DNA from: Paratinospora sagittata
Lineage: Eukaryota > Streptophyta > Magnoliopsida > Ranunculales > Menispermaceae
Assembly (NCBI GenBank): GCA_035771175.1
Contig: CM069610.1
Location: 23,464,501-23,528,500 of the forward strand
Length of the DNA: 64,000 nucleotides
Direction: 5' to 3'
Of the stretch, positions 11,851-26,079 are shown piece by piece. Below the pieces are notes generated by a model, which saw nothing but the letters and a program-made list of their open reading frames with translations, did no database searches and was not told where the DNA came from. Every line of letters begins with the position of its first letter. The first letter of the stretch is position 1. The position numbers and the translations under genes were made by a program.

Positions 11851-13032
11851 TTAACTCAAAACATATTGTATAAGATTAAAAACTTTTAAATAATTCAAAA
11901 CTCATTGAAATTATGATTAAAACCTTTCGGAAAACATTTTTTCAAAATGAAATACTATATCGAAGTGATTTTGAAGACTTTGCAGATTTCAGAGTTTTAG
12001 TGCTGAGATTGATCGAGAGGTTACCCTACACACCAAAGATCAAACTATTGCGTTACTTAGGCATGAGATATGTCTTCGTTCTTTTAGCTTGATCTTTGTA
12101 GACTTCGAAAGCTATTGTTTGATGTGTTTTTGATGCAAGACAATTGATGTGTTCTTTTTTGTTGTGTTATCTTACCGAGACCACTTCATATATACTTACA
12201 ACTTAAAACAATGGATAGCCTCTGCAAATCTAAGCTCAAAAGGGATAAAATGAAGGACTTGCTGATCAACGACGTTATCATCAAGACAGATTGCAATTTT
12301 GATTCTATTCGAAGCTTGTTTTGACAAATGCAAGAATCAATACTTTCTCCTCTTGAAAAACTCTTTGGAAAGCTCAATCTAACTTGCAAAAATCGTGTGT
12401 GTTGTATTTTTAAAAATCAGAGAATGAGTGTTTTATAAAATTAGAAGTTGCGGGTTAAAGGGCAAGAGAGTACAAAATGATTTGAATTCAAAACATTGTT
12501 TAATCTAAAGTTGTTTTGGCCGTGCGAGACAATGGGAATCATCTAGGTGTTAGTAGAGAATATTTCAATTAAGACAACCTGGAGAAATTGTATAAGGAAT
12601 AGAAAAATCGAGCAACCAGAAGTGCCCACATTTTTCTCGTTAGAAATATCAGATTTTTTTCACAGACGTGGATAGCGTGCTATTGGGTATCATGTTCTCA
12701 ATTGACAGATAGCAGGCTATAGCAGATCGATATACACAAACCCGAGAGCTCGAGTTTTACGGACTTTCCGATAGCGTGTTATCGAGGCCTATATTGCGTT
12801 ATTGCCCATTTTACTAAAAATGGAAAGGTCACGGCAACAGCTTTATAGCGAAGTATCAAAGGGGATAGCGCGGTATAGACAATTTTTCAGAATAACAAAT
12901 GTTTTGTTATAGAACCCTATCAGCGTGCCGTCAACACTGATAGTGCGCTAGTGCCTTCAGGAAAATCTTGGCAAATTGCTGGATATCCTTAGTTTTGTAA
13001 AATTAATATTTTGACACTCAAGAACCATTCCA
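11851..13032 (+). repeat. Unit 11, class B, 1182 bp
   Basis: B unit of trimer 3. It combines p670 C (as in unit 5) with p954 T (as in unit 8), a recombinant combination of two B sub-haplotypes. Confidence 0.96.
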
Positions 13033-14219
13033 TTAACTCAAAACATATTGTATAAGATTAAAAACTTTTAAATAATTCAAAACTCATTGAAATTATGATT
13101 AAAACCTTTCGGAAAACATTTTTTCAAAATGAAATACTATATCGAAGTGATTTTGAAGACTTTGCAGATTTCAGAGTTTTAGTGCTGAGATTGATCGAGA
13201 GGTTACCCTACACACCAAAGATCAAACTAATGCCTTACTTAGGCATGAGATATGACTTCGTTCTTTTAGCTTGATCTTTGTAGACTTCGAAAGCTATTGT
13301 TTGATGTGTTTTTGATGCAAGACAATTGATGTGTTCTTTTTTGTTGTGTTATCATACCGAGACCACTTCATATATACTTACAACTTAAAACAATGGATAG
13401 CCTCTGCAAATCTAAGCACAAAAGGGATAAAATGAAGGACTTGCTGATCAACGACGTTATCATCAAGACAGATTGCAATTTTGATTCTATTCGAAGCTTG
13501 TTTTGACAAATGCAAGAATCAATACTTTCTTCTCTTGAAAAACTCTTTGGAAAGCTCAATCTAACTTGCGAAAATCGTGTGTGTTGTATTTTTGAAAATC
13601 AGAGAATGAGTGTTTTATAAAATTAGAAGTTGCGGGTTAAAGGGCAAGAGAGAACAAAATGATTTGAATTCAAAACATTGTTTAATCTAAAGTTGTTTTG
13701 GGCGTGCGAGACAATGGGAATCATCTAGGTGTTAGTAGAGAATATTTCAATTAAGACAACCTGGAGAAATTGTACAAGGAATAGAAAAATCGGGCAACCA
13801 GAAGTGCCCACATTTTGCTCGTTAGAAATATCAGATTTTTTTCACAGACGTGGATAGCGTGCTATTGGGTTGTGTATCATGTTCTCAATTGACAGATAGC
13901 AGGCTATAGCAGATCGATATACACAAACCCGAGAGCTCGAGTTTTACGGACTTTCCGATAGCGTGTTATCGAGGCCTATATTGCGCTATTGCCCATTTTA
14001 CTAAAAATGGAAAGGTCACGGCAACAGCTTTATAGCGAAGTATCAAAGGGGATAGCGCGGTATAGACAATTTTTCAGAATAACAAATGTTTTGTTATAGA
14101 ACCCTATCAGCGTGCCGTCAACACTGATAGTGCGCTAGTGCCTTCAGGAAAATCTTGGCAAATTGCTGGATATCCTTAGTTTTGTAAAATTAATATTTTG
14201 ACACTCAAGAACCATTCCA
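13033..14219 (+). repeat. Unit 12, class A', 1187 bp
   Basis: Middle monomer of trimer 3, with p761 G. Confidence 0.96.
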
Positions 14220-15406
14220 TTAACTCAAAACATATTGTATAAGATTAAAAACTTTTAAATAATTCAAAACTCATTGAAATTATGATTAAAACCTTTCGGA
14301 AAACATTTTTTCAAAATGAAATACTATATCGAAGTGATTTTGAAGACTTTGCAGATTTCAGAGTTTTAGTGCTGAGATTGATCGAGAGGTTACCCTACAC
14401 ACCAAAGATCAAACTAATGCCTTACTTAGGCATGAGATATGACTTCGTTCTTTTAGCTTGATCTTTGTAGACTTCGAAAGCTATTGTTTGATGTGTTTTT
14501 GATGCAAGACAATTGATGTGTTCTTTTTTGTTGTGTTATCATACCGAGACCACTTCATATATACTTACAACTTAAAACAATGGATAGCCTCTGCAAATCT
14601 AAGCACAAAAGGGATAAAATGAAGGACTTGCTGATCAACGACGTTATCATCAAGACAGATTGCAATTTTGATTCTATTCGAAGCTTGTTTTGACAAATGC
14701 AAGAATCAATACTTTCTTCTCTTGAAAAACTCTTTGGAAAGCTCAATCTAACTTGCGAAAATCGTGTGTGTTGTATTTTTGAAAATCAGAGAATGAGTGT
14801 TTTATAAAATTAGAAGTTGCGGGTTAAAGGGCAAGAGAGAACAAAATGATTTGAATTCAAAACATTGTTTAATCTAAAGTTGTTTTGGGCGTGCGAGACA
14901 ATGGGAATCATCTAGGTGTTAGTAGAGAATATTTCAATTAAGACAACCTGGAGAAATTGTACAAGGAATAGAAAAATCGAGCAACCAGAAGTGCCCACAT
15001 TTTGCTCGTTAGAAATATCAGATTTTTTTCACAGACGTGGATAGCGTGCTATTGGGTTGTGTATCATGTTCTCAATTGACAGATAGCAGGCTATAGCAGA
15101 TCGATATACACAAACCCGAGAGCTCGAGTTTTACGGACTTTCCGATAGCGTGTTATCGAGGCCTATATTGCGCTATTGCCCATTTTACTAAAAATGGAAA
15201 GGTCACGGCAACAGCTTTATAGCGAAGTATCAAAGGGGATAGCGCGGTATAGACAATTTTTCAGAATAACAAATGTTTTGTTATAGAACCCTATCAGCGT
15301 GCCGTCAACACTGATAGTGCGCTAGTGCCTTCAGGAAAATCTTGGCAAATTGCTGGATATCCTTAGTTTTGTAAAATTAATATTTTGACACTCAAGAACC
15401 ATTCCA
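14220..15406 (+). repeat. Unit 13, class A, 1187 bp
   Basis: Third monomer of trimer 3, standard A bases. Confidence 0.96.
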
Positions 15407-16588
15407 TTAACTCAAAACATATTGTATAAGATTAAAAACTTTTAAATAATTCAAAACTCATTGAAATTATGATTAAAACCTTTCGGAAAACATTTTTTCA
15501 AAATGAAATACTATATCGAAGTGATTTTGAAGACTTTGCAGATTTCAGAGTTTTAGTGCTGAGATTGATCGAGAGGTTACCCTACACACCAAAGATCAAA
15601 CTATTGCGTTACTTAGGCATGAGATATGTCTTCGTTCTTTTAGCTTGATCTTTGTAGACTTCGAAAGCTATTGTTTGATGTGTTTTTGATGCAAGACAAT
15701 TGATGTGTTCTTTTTTGTTGTGTTATCTTACCGAGACCACTTCATATATACTTACAACTTAAAACAATGGATAGCCTCTGCAAATCTAAGCTCAAAAGGG
15801 ATAAAATGAAGGACTTGCTGATCAACGACGTTATCATCAAGACAGATTGCAATTTTGATTCTATTCGAAGCTTGTTTTGACAAATGCAAGAATCAATACT
15901 TTCTCCTCTTGAAAAACTCTTTGGAAAGCTCAATCTAACTTGCAAAAATCGTGTGTGTTGTATTTTTCAAAATCAGAGAATGAGTGTTTTATAAAATTAG
16001 AAGTTGCGGGTTAAAGGGCAAGAGAGTACAAAATGATTTGAATTCAAAACATTGTTTAATCTAAAGTTGTTTTGGGCGTGCGAGACAATGGGAATCATCT
16101 AGGTGTTAGTAGAGAATATTTCAATTAAGACAACCTGGAGAAATTGTATAAGGAATAGAAAAATCGAGCAACCAGAAGTGCCCACATTTTTCTCGTTAGA
16201 AATATCAGATTTTTTTCACAGACGTGGATAGCGTGCTATTGGGTATCATGTTCTCAATTGACAGATAGCAGGCTATAGCAGATCGATATACACAAACCCG
16301 AGAGCTCGAGTTTTACGGACTTTCCGATAGCGTGTTATCGAGGCCTATATTGCGTTATTGCCCATTTTACTAAAAATGGAAAGGTCACGGCAACAGCTTT
16401 ATAGCGAAGTATCAAAGGGGATAGCGCGGTATAGACAATTTTTCAGAATAACAAATGTTTTGTTATAGAACCCTATCAGCGTGCCGTCAACACTGATAGT
16501 GCGCTAGTGCCTTCAGGAAAATCTTGGCAAATTGCTGGATATCCTTAGTTTTGTAAAATTAATATTTTGACACTCAAGAACCATTCCA
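15407..16588 (+). repeat. Unit 14, class B, 1182 bp
   Basis: B unit of trimer 4. A private C at 15968 gives TTTTTCAAAATC where other B units have A. Confidence 0.96.
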
Positions 16589-17775
16589 TTAACTCAAAAC
16601 ATATTGTATAAGATTAAAAACTTTTAAATAATTCAAAACTCATTGAAATTATGATTAAAACCTTTCGGAAAACATTTTTTCAAAATGAAATACTATATCG
16701 AAGTGATTTTGAAGACTTTGCAGATTTCAGAGTTTTAGTGCTGAGATTGATCGAGAGGTTACCCTACACACCAAAGATCAAACTAATGCCTTACTTAGGC
16801 ATGAGATATGACTTCGTTCTTTTAGCTTGATCTTTGTAGACTTCGAAAGCTATTGTTTGATGTGTTTTTGATGCAAGACAATTGATGTGTTCTTTTTTGT
16901 TGTGTTATCATACCGAGACCACTTCATATATACTTACAACTTAAAACAATGGATAGCCTCTGCAAATCTAAGCACAAAAGGGATAAAATGAAGGACTTGC
17001 TGATCAACGACGTTATCATCAAGACAGATTGCAATTTTGATTCTATTCGAAGCTTGTTTTGACAAATGCAAGAATCAATACTTTCTTCTCTTGAAAAACT
17101 CTTTGGAAAGCTCAATCTAACTTGCGAAAATCGTGTGTGTTGTATTTTTGAAAATCAGAGAATGAGTGTTTTATAAAATTAGAAGTTGCGGGTTAAAGGG
17201 CAAGAGAGAACAAAATGATTTGAATTCAAAACATTGTTTAATCTAAAGTTGTTTTGGGCGTGCGAGACAATGGGAATCATCTAGGTGTTAGTAGAGAATA
17301 TTTCAATTAAGACAACCTGGAGAAATTGTACAAGGAATAGAAAAATCGGGCAACCAGAAGTGCCCACATTTTGCTCGTTAGAAATATCAGATTTTTTTCA
17401 CAGACGTGGATAGCGTGCTATTGGGTTGTGTATCATGTTCTCAATTGACAGATAGCAGGCTATAGCAGATCGATATACACAAACCCGAGAGCTCGAGTTT
17501 TACGGACTTTCCGATAGCGTGTTATCGAGGCCTATATTGCGCTATTGCCCATTTTACTAAAAATGGAAAGGTCACGGCAACAGCTTTATAGCGAAGTATC
17601 AAAGGGGATAGCGCGGTATAGACAATTTTTCAGAATAACAAATGTTTTGTTATAGAACCCTATCAGCGTGCCGTCAACACTGATAGTGCGCTAGTGCCTT
17701 CAGGAAAATCTTGGCAAATTGCTGGATATCCTTAGTTTTGTAAAATTAATATTTTGACACTCAAGAACCATTCCA
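16589..17775 (+). repeat. Unit 15, class A', 1187 bp
   Basis: Middle monomer of trimer 4, with p761 G. Confidence 0.96.
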
Positions 17776-18962
17776 TTAACTCAAAACATATTGTATAAGA
17801 TTAAAAACTTTTAAATAATTCAAAACTCATTGAAATTATGATTAAAACCTTTCGGAAAACATTTTTTCAAAATGAAATACTATATCGAAGTGATTTTGAA
17901 GACTTTGCAGATTTCAGAGTTTTAGTGCTGAGATTGATCGAGAGGTTACCCTACACACCAAAGATCAAACTAATGCCTTACTTAGGCATGAGATATGACT
18001 TCGTTCTTTTAGCTTGATCTTTGTAGACTTCGAAAGCTATTGTTTGATGTGTTTTTGATGCAAGACAATTGATGTGTTCTTTTTTGTTGTGTTATCATAC
18101 CGAGACCACTTCATATATACTTACAACTTAAAACAATGGATAGCCTCTGCAAATCTAAGCACAAAAGGGATAAAATGAAGGACTTGCTGATCAACGACGT
18201 TATCATCAAGACAGATTGCAATTTTGATTCTATTCGAAGCTTGTTTTGACAAATGCAAGAATCAATACTTTCTTCTCTTGAAAAACTCTTTGGAAAGCTC
18301 AATCTAACTTGCGAAAATCGTGTGTGTTGTATTTTTGAAAATCAGAGAATGAGTGTTTTATAAAATTAGAAGTTGCGGGTTAAAGGGCAAGAGAGAACAA
18401 AATGATTTGAATTCAAAACATTGTTTAATCTAAAGTTGTTTTGGGCGTGCGAGACAATGGGAATCATCTAGGTGTTAGTAGAGAATATTTCAATTAAGAC
18501 AACCTGGAGAAATTGTACAAGGAATAGAAAAATCGAGCAACCAGAAGTGCCCACATTTTGCTCGTTAGAAATATCAGATTTTTTTCACAGACGTGGATAG
18601 CGTGCTATTGGGTTGTGTATCATGTTCTCAATTGACAGATAGCAGGCTATAGCAGATCGATATACACAAACCCGAGAGCTCGAGTTTTACGGACTTTCCG
18701 ATAGCGTGTTATCGAGGCCTATATTGCGCTATTGCCCATTTTACTAAAAATGGAAAGGTCACGGCAACAGCTTTATAGCGAAGTATCAAAGGGGATAGCG
18801 CGGTATAGACAATTTTTCAGAATAACAAATGTTTTGTTATAGAACCCTATCAGCGTGCCGTCAACACTGATAGTGCGCTAGTGCCTTCAGGAAAATCTTG
18901 GCAAATTGCTGGATATCCTTAGTTTTGTAAAATTAATATTTTGACACTCAAGAACCATTCCA
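17776..18962 (+). repeat. Unit 16, class A, 1187 bp
   Basis: Third monomer of trimer 4 and end of the regular trimer block. Confidence 0.96.
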
Positions 18963-20149
18963 TTAACTCAAAACATATTGTATAAGATTAAAAACTTTTA
19001 AATATTTCAAAACTCATTGAAATTATGATTAAAACCTTTCGGAAAACATTTTTTCAAAATGAAATACTATATCGAAGTGATTTTGAAGACTTTGCAGATT
19101 TCAGAGTTTTAGTGCTGAGATTGATCGAGAGGTTACCCTACACACCAAAGATCAAACTAATGCCTTACTTAGGCATGAGATATGACTTCGTTCTTTTAGC
19201 TTGATCTTTGTAGACTTCGAAAGCTATTGTTTGATGTGTTTTTGATGCAAGACAATTGATGTGTTCTTTTTTGTTGTGTTATCATACCGAGACCACTTCA
19301 TATATACTTACAACTTAAAACAATGGATAGCCTCTGCAAATCTAAGCACAAAAGGGATAAAATGAAGGACTTGCTGATCAACGACGTTATCATCAAGACA
19401 GATTGCAATTTTGATTCTATTCGAAGCTTGTTTTGACAAATGCAAGAATCAATACTTTCTTCTCTTGAAAAACTCTTTGGAAAGCTCAATCTAACTTGCA
19501 AAAATCGTGTGTGTTGTATTTTTGAAAATCAGAGAATGAGTGTTTTATAAAATTAGAAGTTGCGGGTTAAAGGGCAAGAGAGAACAAAATGATTTGAATT
19601 CAAAACATTGTTTAATCTAAAGTTGTTTTGGGCGTGCGAGACAATGGGAATCATCTAGGTGTTAGTAGAGAATATTTCAATTAAGACAACCTGGAGAAAT
19701 TGTATAAGGAATAGAAAAATCGAGCAACCAGAAGTGCCCACATTTTGCTCGTTAGAAATATCAGATTTTTTTCACAGACGTGGATAGCGTGCTATTGGGT
19801 TGTGTATCATGTTCTCAATTGACAGATAGCAGGCTATAGCAGATCGATATACACAAACCCGAGAGCTCGAGTTTTACGGACTTTCCGATAGCGTGTTATC
19901 GAGGCCTATATCGCGCTATTGCCCATTTTACTAAAAATGGAAAGGTCACGGCAACAGCTTTATAGCGAAGTATCAAAGGGGATAGCGCGGTATAGACAAT
20001 TTTTCAGAATAACAAATGTTTTGTTATAGAACCCTATCAGCGTGCCGTCAACACTGATAGTGCGCTAGTGCCTTCAGGAAAATCTTGGCAAATTGCTGGA
20101 TATCCTTAGTTTTGTAAAATTAATATTTTGACACTCAAGAACCATTCCA
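18963..20149 (+). repeat. Unit 17, class C, 1187 bp
   Basis: First full C: CTTGCAAAA with TTTTTGAAAA, GTATAAGG and TATATCGCGC. A private T at 19005 gives AAATATTTC where the others have AAATAATTC. Confidence 0.95.
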
Positions 20150-21336
20150 TTAACTCAAAACATATTGTATAAGATTAAAAACTTTTAAATAATTCAAAAC
20201 TCATTGAAATTATGATTAAAACCTTTCGGAAAACATTTTTTCAAAATGAAATACTATATCGAAGTGATTTTGAAGACTTTGCAGATTTCAGAGTTTTAGT
20301 GCTGAGATTGATCGAGAGGTTACCCTACACACCAAAGATCAAACTAATGCCTTACTTAGGCATGAGATATGACTTCGTTCTTTTAGCTTGATCTTTGTAG
20401 ACTTCGAAAGCTATTGTTTGATGTGTTTTTGATGCAAGACAATTGATGTGTTCTTTTTTGTTGTGTTATCATACCGAGACCACTTCATATATACTTACAA
20501 CTTAAAACAATGGATAGCCTCTGCAAATCTAAGCACAAAAGGGATAAAATGAAGGACTTGCTGATCAACGACGTTATCATCAAGACAAATTGCAATTTTG
20601 ATTCTATTCGAAGCTTGTTTTGACAAATGCAAGAATCAATACTTTCTTCTCTTGAAAAACTCTTTGGAAAGCTCAATCTAACTTGCGAAAATCGTGTGTG
20701 TTGTATTTTTGAAAATCAGAGAATGAGTGTTTTATAAAATTAGAAGTTGCGGGTTAAAGGGCAAGAGAGAACAAAATGATTTGAATTCAAAACATTGTTT
20801 AATCTAAAGTTGTTTTGGGCGTGCGAGACAATGGGAATCATCTAGGTGTTAGTAGAGAATATTTCAATTAAGACAACCTGGAGAAATTGTACAAGGAATA
20901 GAAAAATCGAGCAACCAGAAGTGCCCACATTTTGCTCGTTAGAAATATCAGATTTTTTTCACAGACGTGGATAGCGTGCTATTGGGTTGTGTATCATGTT
21001 CTCAATTGACAGATAGCAGGCTATAGCAGATCGATATACACAAACCCGAGAGCTCGAGTTTTACGGACTTTCCGATAGCGTGTTATCGAGGCCTATATTG
21101 CGCTATTGCCCATTTTACTAAAAATGGAAAGGTCACGGCAACAGCTTTATAGCGAAGTATCAAAGGGGATAGCGCGGTATAGACAATTTTTCAGAATAAC
21201 AAATGTTTTGTTATAGAACCCTATCAGCGTGCCGTCAACACTGATAGTGCGCTAGTGCCTTCAGGAAAATCTTGGCAAATTGCTGGATATCCTTAGTTTT
21301 GTAAAATTAATATTTTGACACTCAAGAACCATTCCA
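20150..21336 (+). repeat. Unit 18, class A, 1187 bp
   Basis: Standard A bases with a private G-to-A change at 20588 (AAGACAAATTGC). Confidence 0.95.
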
Positions 21337-22523
21337 TTAACTCAAAACATATTGTATAAGATTAAAAACTTTTAAATAATTCAAAACTCATTGAAATTAT
21401 GATTAAAACCTTTCGGAAAACATTTTTTCAAAATGAAATACTATATCGAAGTGATTTTGAAGACTTTGCAGATTTCAGAGTTTTAGTGCTGAGATTGATC
21501 GAGAGGTTACCCTACACACCAAAGATCAAACTAATGCCTTACTTAGGCATGAGATATGACTTCGTTCTTTTAGCTTGATCTTTGTAGACTTCGGAAGCTA
21601 TTGTTTGATGTGTTTTTGATGCAAGACAATTGATGTGTTCTTTTTTGTTGTGTTATCATACCGAGACCACTTCATATATACTTACAACTTAAAACAATGG
21701 ATAGCCTCTGCAAATCTAAGCACAAAAGGGATAAAATGAAGGACTTGCTGATCAACGACGTTATCATCAAGACAGATTGCAATTTTGATTCTATTCGAAG
21801 CTTGTTTTGACAAATGCAAGAATCAATACTTTCTTCTCTTGAAAAACTCTTTGGAAAGCTCAATCTAACTTGCAAAAATCGTGTGTGTTGTATTTTTGAA
21901 AATCAGAGAATGAGTGTTTTATAAAATTAGAAGTTGCGGGTTAAAGGGCAAGAGAGAACAAAATGATTTGAATTCAAAACATTGTTTAATCTAAAGTTGT
22001 TTTGGGCGTGCGAGACAATGGGAATCATCTAGGTGTTAGTAGAGAATATTTCAATTAAGACAACCTGGAGAAATTGTATAAGGAATAGAAAAATCGAGCA
22101 ACCAGAAGTGCCCACATTTTGCTCGTTAGAAATATCAGATTTTTTTCACAGACGTGGATAGCGTGCTATTGGGTTGTGTATCATGTTCTCAATTGACAGA
22201 TAGCAGGCTATAGCAGATCGATATACACAAACCCGAGAGCTCGAGTTTTACGGACTTTCCGATAGCGTGTTATCGAGGCCTATATCGCGCTATTGCCCAT
22301 TTTACTAAAAATGGAAAGGTCACGGCAACAGCTTTATAGCGAAGTATCAAAGGGGATAGCGCGGTATAGACAATTTTTCAGAATAACAAATGTTTTGTTA
22401 TAGAACCCTATCAGCGTGCCGTCAACACTGATAGTGCGCTAGTGCCTTCAGGAAAATCTTGGCAAATTGCTGGATATCCTTAGTTTTGTAAAATTAATAT
22501 TTTGACACTCAAGAACCATTCCA
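21337..22523 (+). repeat. Unit 19, class C, 1187 bp
   Basis: C bases with a private A-to-G change at 21594 (CTTCGGAAGC). Confidence 0.95.
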
Positions 22524-23710
22524 TTAACTCAAAACATATTGTATAAGATTAAAAACTTTTAAATAATTCAAAACTCATTGAAATTATGATTAAAACCTTT
22601 CGGAAAACATTTTTTCAAAATGAAATACTATATCGAAGTGATTTTGAAGACTTTGCAGATTTCAGAGTTTTAGTGCTGAGATTGATCGAGAGGTTACCCT
22701 ACACACCAAAGATCAAACTAATGCCTTACTTAGGCATGAGATATGACTTCGTTCTTTTAGCTTGATCTTTGTAGACTTCGAAAGCTATTGTTTGATGTGT
22801 TTTTGATGCAAGACAATTGATGTGTTCTTTTTTGTTGTGTTATCATACCGAGACCACTTCATATATACTTACAACTTAAAACAATGGATAGCCTCTGCAA
22901 ATCTAAGCACAAAAGGGATAAAATGAAGGACTTGCTGATCAACGACGTTATCATCAAGACAGATTGCAATTTTGATTCTATTCGAAGCTTGTTTTGACAA
23001 ATGCAAGAATCAATACTTTCTTCTCTTGAAAAACTCTTTGGAAAGCTCAATCTAACTTGCGAAAATCGTGTGTGTTGTATTTTTGAAAATCAGAGAATGA
23101 GTGTTTTATAAAATTAGAAGTTGCGGGTTAAAGGGCAAGAGAGAACAAAATGATTTGAATTCAAAACATTGTTTAATCTAAAGTTGTTTTGGGCGTGCGA
23201 GACAATGGGAATCATCTAGGTGTTAGTAGAGAATATTTCAATTAAGACAACCTGGAGAAATTGTACAAGGAATAGAAAAATCGGGCAACCAGAAGTGCCC
23301 ACATTTTGCTCGTTAGAAATATCAGATTTTTTTCACAGACGTGGATAGCGTGCTATTGGGTTGTGTATCATGTTCTCAATTGACAGATAGCAGGCTATAG
23401 CAGATCGATATACACAAACCCGAGAGCTCGAGTTTTACGGACTTTCCGATAGCGTGTTATCGAGGCCTATATTGCGCTATTGCCCATTTTACTAAAAATG
23501 GAAAGGTCACGGCAACAGCTTTATAGCGAAGTATCAAAGGGGATAGCGCGGTATAGACAATTTTTCAGAATAACAAATGTTTTGTTATAGAACCCTATCA
23601 GCGTGCCGTCAACACTGATAGTGCGCTAGTGCCTTCAGGAAAATCTTGGCAAATTGCTGGATATCCTTAGTTTTGTAAAATTAATATTTTGACACTCAAG
23701 AACCATTCCA
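22524..23710 (+). repeat. Unit 20, class A', 1187 bp
   Basis: Carries p761 G, the mark of the trimer middle monomer, although no B unit precedes it. Confidence 0.95.
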
Positions 23711-24897
23711 TTAACTCAAAACATATTGTATAAGATTAAAAACTTTTAAATAATTCAAAACTCATTGAAATTATGATTAAAACCTTTCGGAAAACATTTT
23801 TTCAAAATGAAATACTATATCGAAGTGATTTTGAAGACTTTGCAGATTTCAGAGTTTTAGTGCTGAGATTGATCGAGAGGTTACCCTACACACCAAAGAT
23901 CAAACTAATGCCTTACTTAGGCATGAGATATGACTTCGTTCTTTTAGCTTGATCTTTGTAGACTTCGAAAGCTATTGTTTGATGTGTTTTTGATGCAAGA
24001 CAATTGATGTGTTCTTTTTTGTTGTGTTATCATACCGAGACCACTTCATATATACTTACAACTTAAAACAATGGATAGCCTCTGCAAATCTAAGCACAAA
24101 AGGGATAAAATGAAGGACTTGCTGATCAACGACGTTATCATCAAGACAGATTGCAATTTTGATTCTATTCGAAGCTTGTTTTGACAAATGCAAGAATCAA
24201 TACTTTCTTCTCTTGAAAAACTCTTTGGAAAGCTCAATCTAACTTGCAAAAATCGTGTGTGTTGTATTTTTGAAAATCAGAGAATGAGTGTTTTATAAAA
24301 TTAGAAGTTGCGGGTTAAAGGGCAAGAGAGAACAAAATGATTTGAATTCAAAACATTGTTTAATCTAAAGTTGTTTTGGGCGTGCGAGACAATGGGAATC
24401 ATCTAGGTGTTAGTAGAGAATATTTCAATTAAGACAACCTGGAGAAATTGTATAAGGAATAGAAAAATCGAGCAACCAGAAGTGCCCACATTTTGCTCGT
24501 TAGAAATATCAGATTTTTTTCACAGACGTGGATAGCGTGCTATTGGGTTGTGTATCATGTTCTCAATTGACAGATAGCAGGCTATAGCAGATCGATATAC
24601 ACAAACCCGAGAGCTCGAGTTTTACGGACTTTCCGATAGCGTGTTATCGAGGCCTATATCGCGCTATTGCCCATTTTACTAAAAATGGAAAGGTCACGGC
24701 AACAGCTTTATAGCGAAGTATCAAAGGGGATAGCGCGGTATAGACAATTTTTCAGAATAACAAATGTTTTGTTATAGAACCCTATCAGCGTGCCGTCAAC
24801 ACTGATAGTGCGCTAGTGCCTTCAGGAAAATCTTGGCAAATTGCTGGATATCCTTAGTTTTGTAAAATTAATATTTTGACACTCAAGAACCATTCCA
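23711..24897 (+). repeat. Unit 21, class C, 1187 bp
   Basis: Standard C bases; no private change noticed. Confidence 0.95.
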
Positions 24898-26079
24898 TTA
24901 ACTCAAAACATATTGTATAAGATTAAAAACTTTTAAATAATTCAAAACTCATTGAAATTATGATTAAAACCTTTCGGAAAACATTTTTTCAAAATGAAAT
25001 ACTATATCGAAGTGATTTTGAAGACTTTGCAGATTTCAGAGTTTTAGTGCTGAGATTGATCGAGAGGTTACCCTACACACCAAAGATCAAACTATTGCGT
25101 TACTTAGGCATGAGATATGTCTTCGTTCTTTTAGCTTGATCTTTGTAGACTTCGAAAGCTATTGTTTGATGTGTTTTTGATGCAAGACAATTGATGTGTT
25201 CTTTTTTGTTGTGTTATCTTACCGAGACCACTTCATATATACTTACAACTTAAAACAATGGATAGCCTCTGCAAATCTAAGCTCAAAAGGGATAAAATGA
25301 AGGACTTGCTGATCAACGACGTTATCATCAAGACAGATTGCAATTTTGATTCTATTCGAAGCTTGTTTTGACAAATGCAAGAATCAATACTTTCTCCTCT
25401 TGAAAAACTCTTTGGAAAGCTCAATCTAACTTGCAAAAATCGTGTGTGTTGTATTTTTAAAAATCAGAGAATGAGTGTTTTATAAAATTAGAAGTTGCGG
25501 GTTAAAGGGCAAGAGAGTACAAAATGATTTGAATTCAAAACATTGTTTAATCTAAAGTTGTTTTGGGCGTGCGAGACAATGGGAATCATCTAGGTGTTAG
25601 TAGAGAATATTTCAATTAAGACAACCTGGAGAAATTGTATAAGGAATAGAAAAATCGAGCAACCAGAAGTGCCCACATTTTTCTCGTTAGAAATATCAGA
25701 TTTTTTTCACAGACGTGGATAGCGTGCTATTGGGTATCATGTTCTCAATTGACAGATAGCAGGCTATAGCAGATCGATATACACAAACCCGAGAGCTCGA
25801 GTTTTACGGACTTTCCGATAGCGTGTTATCGAGGCCTATATTGCGCTATTGCCCATTTTACTAAAAATGGAAAGGTCACGGCAACAGCTTTATAGCGAAG
25901 TATCAAAGGGGATAGCGCGGTATAGACAATTTTTCAGAATAACAAATGTTTTGTTATAGAACCCTATCAGCGTGCCGTCAACACTGATAGTGCGCTAGTG
26001 CCTTCAGGAAAATCTTGGCAAATTGCTGGATATCCTTAGTTTTGTAAAATTAATATTTTGACACTCAAGAACCATTCCA
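24898..26079 (+). repeat. Unit 22, class B, 1182 bp
   Basis: B bases but with p954 C (TTGCGCTATTG), the B sub-haplotype shared with units 25, 30, 35 and 38. Confidence 0.96.

Larger units (their letters stand above)
4739..18962 (+). repeat. Higher-order repeat: four copies of a 3556-bp B-A'-A trimer
   Basis: Units 5-16 run B, A', A four times: 4739-8294, 8295-11850, 11851-15406 and 15407-18962, each exactly 3556 bp (1182+1187+1187). The A' mark (GGGCAACC, p761 G) recurs at 6681, 10237, 13793 and 17349, always in the middle monomer. The copies differ only at a few sites in their B units (p562, p670, p950, p954). Confidence 0.95.
18963..24897 (+). repeat. Higher-order region: alternating C-A units, 2374-bp step
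   Basis: Units 17-21 run C, A, C, A', C, all 1187 bp and without any B unit. Two C-A dimers (18963-21336 and 21337-23710) are followed by a single C. This breaks the trimer order on the left and leads into the B-A'-C trimer on the right. Confidence 0.85.
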
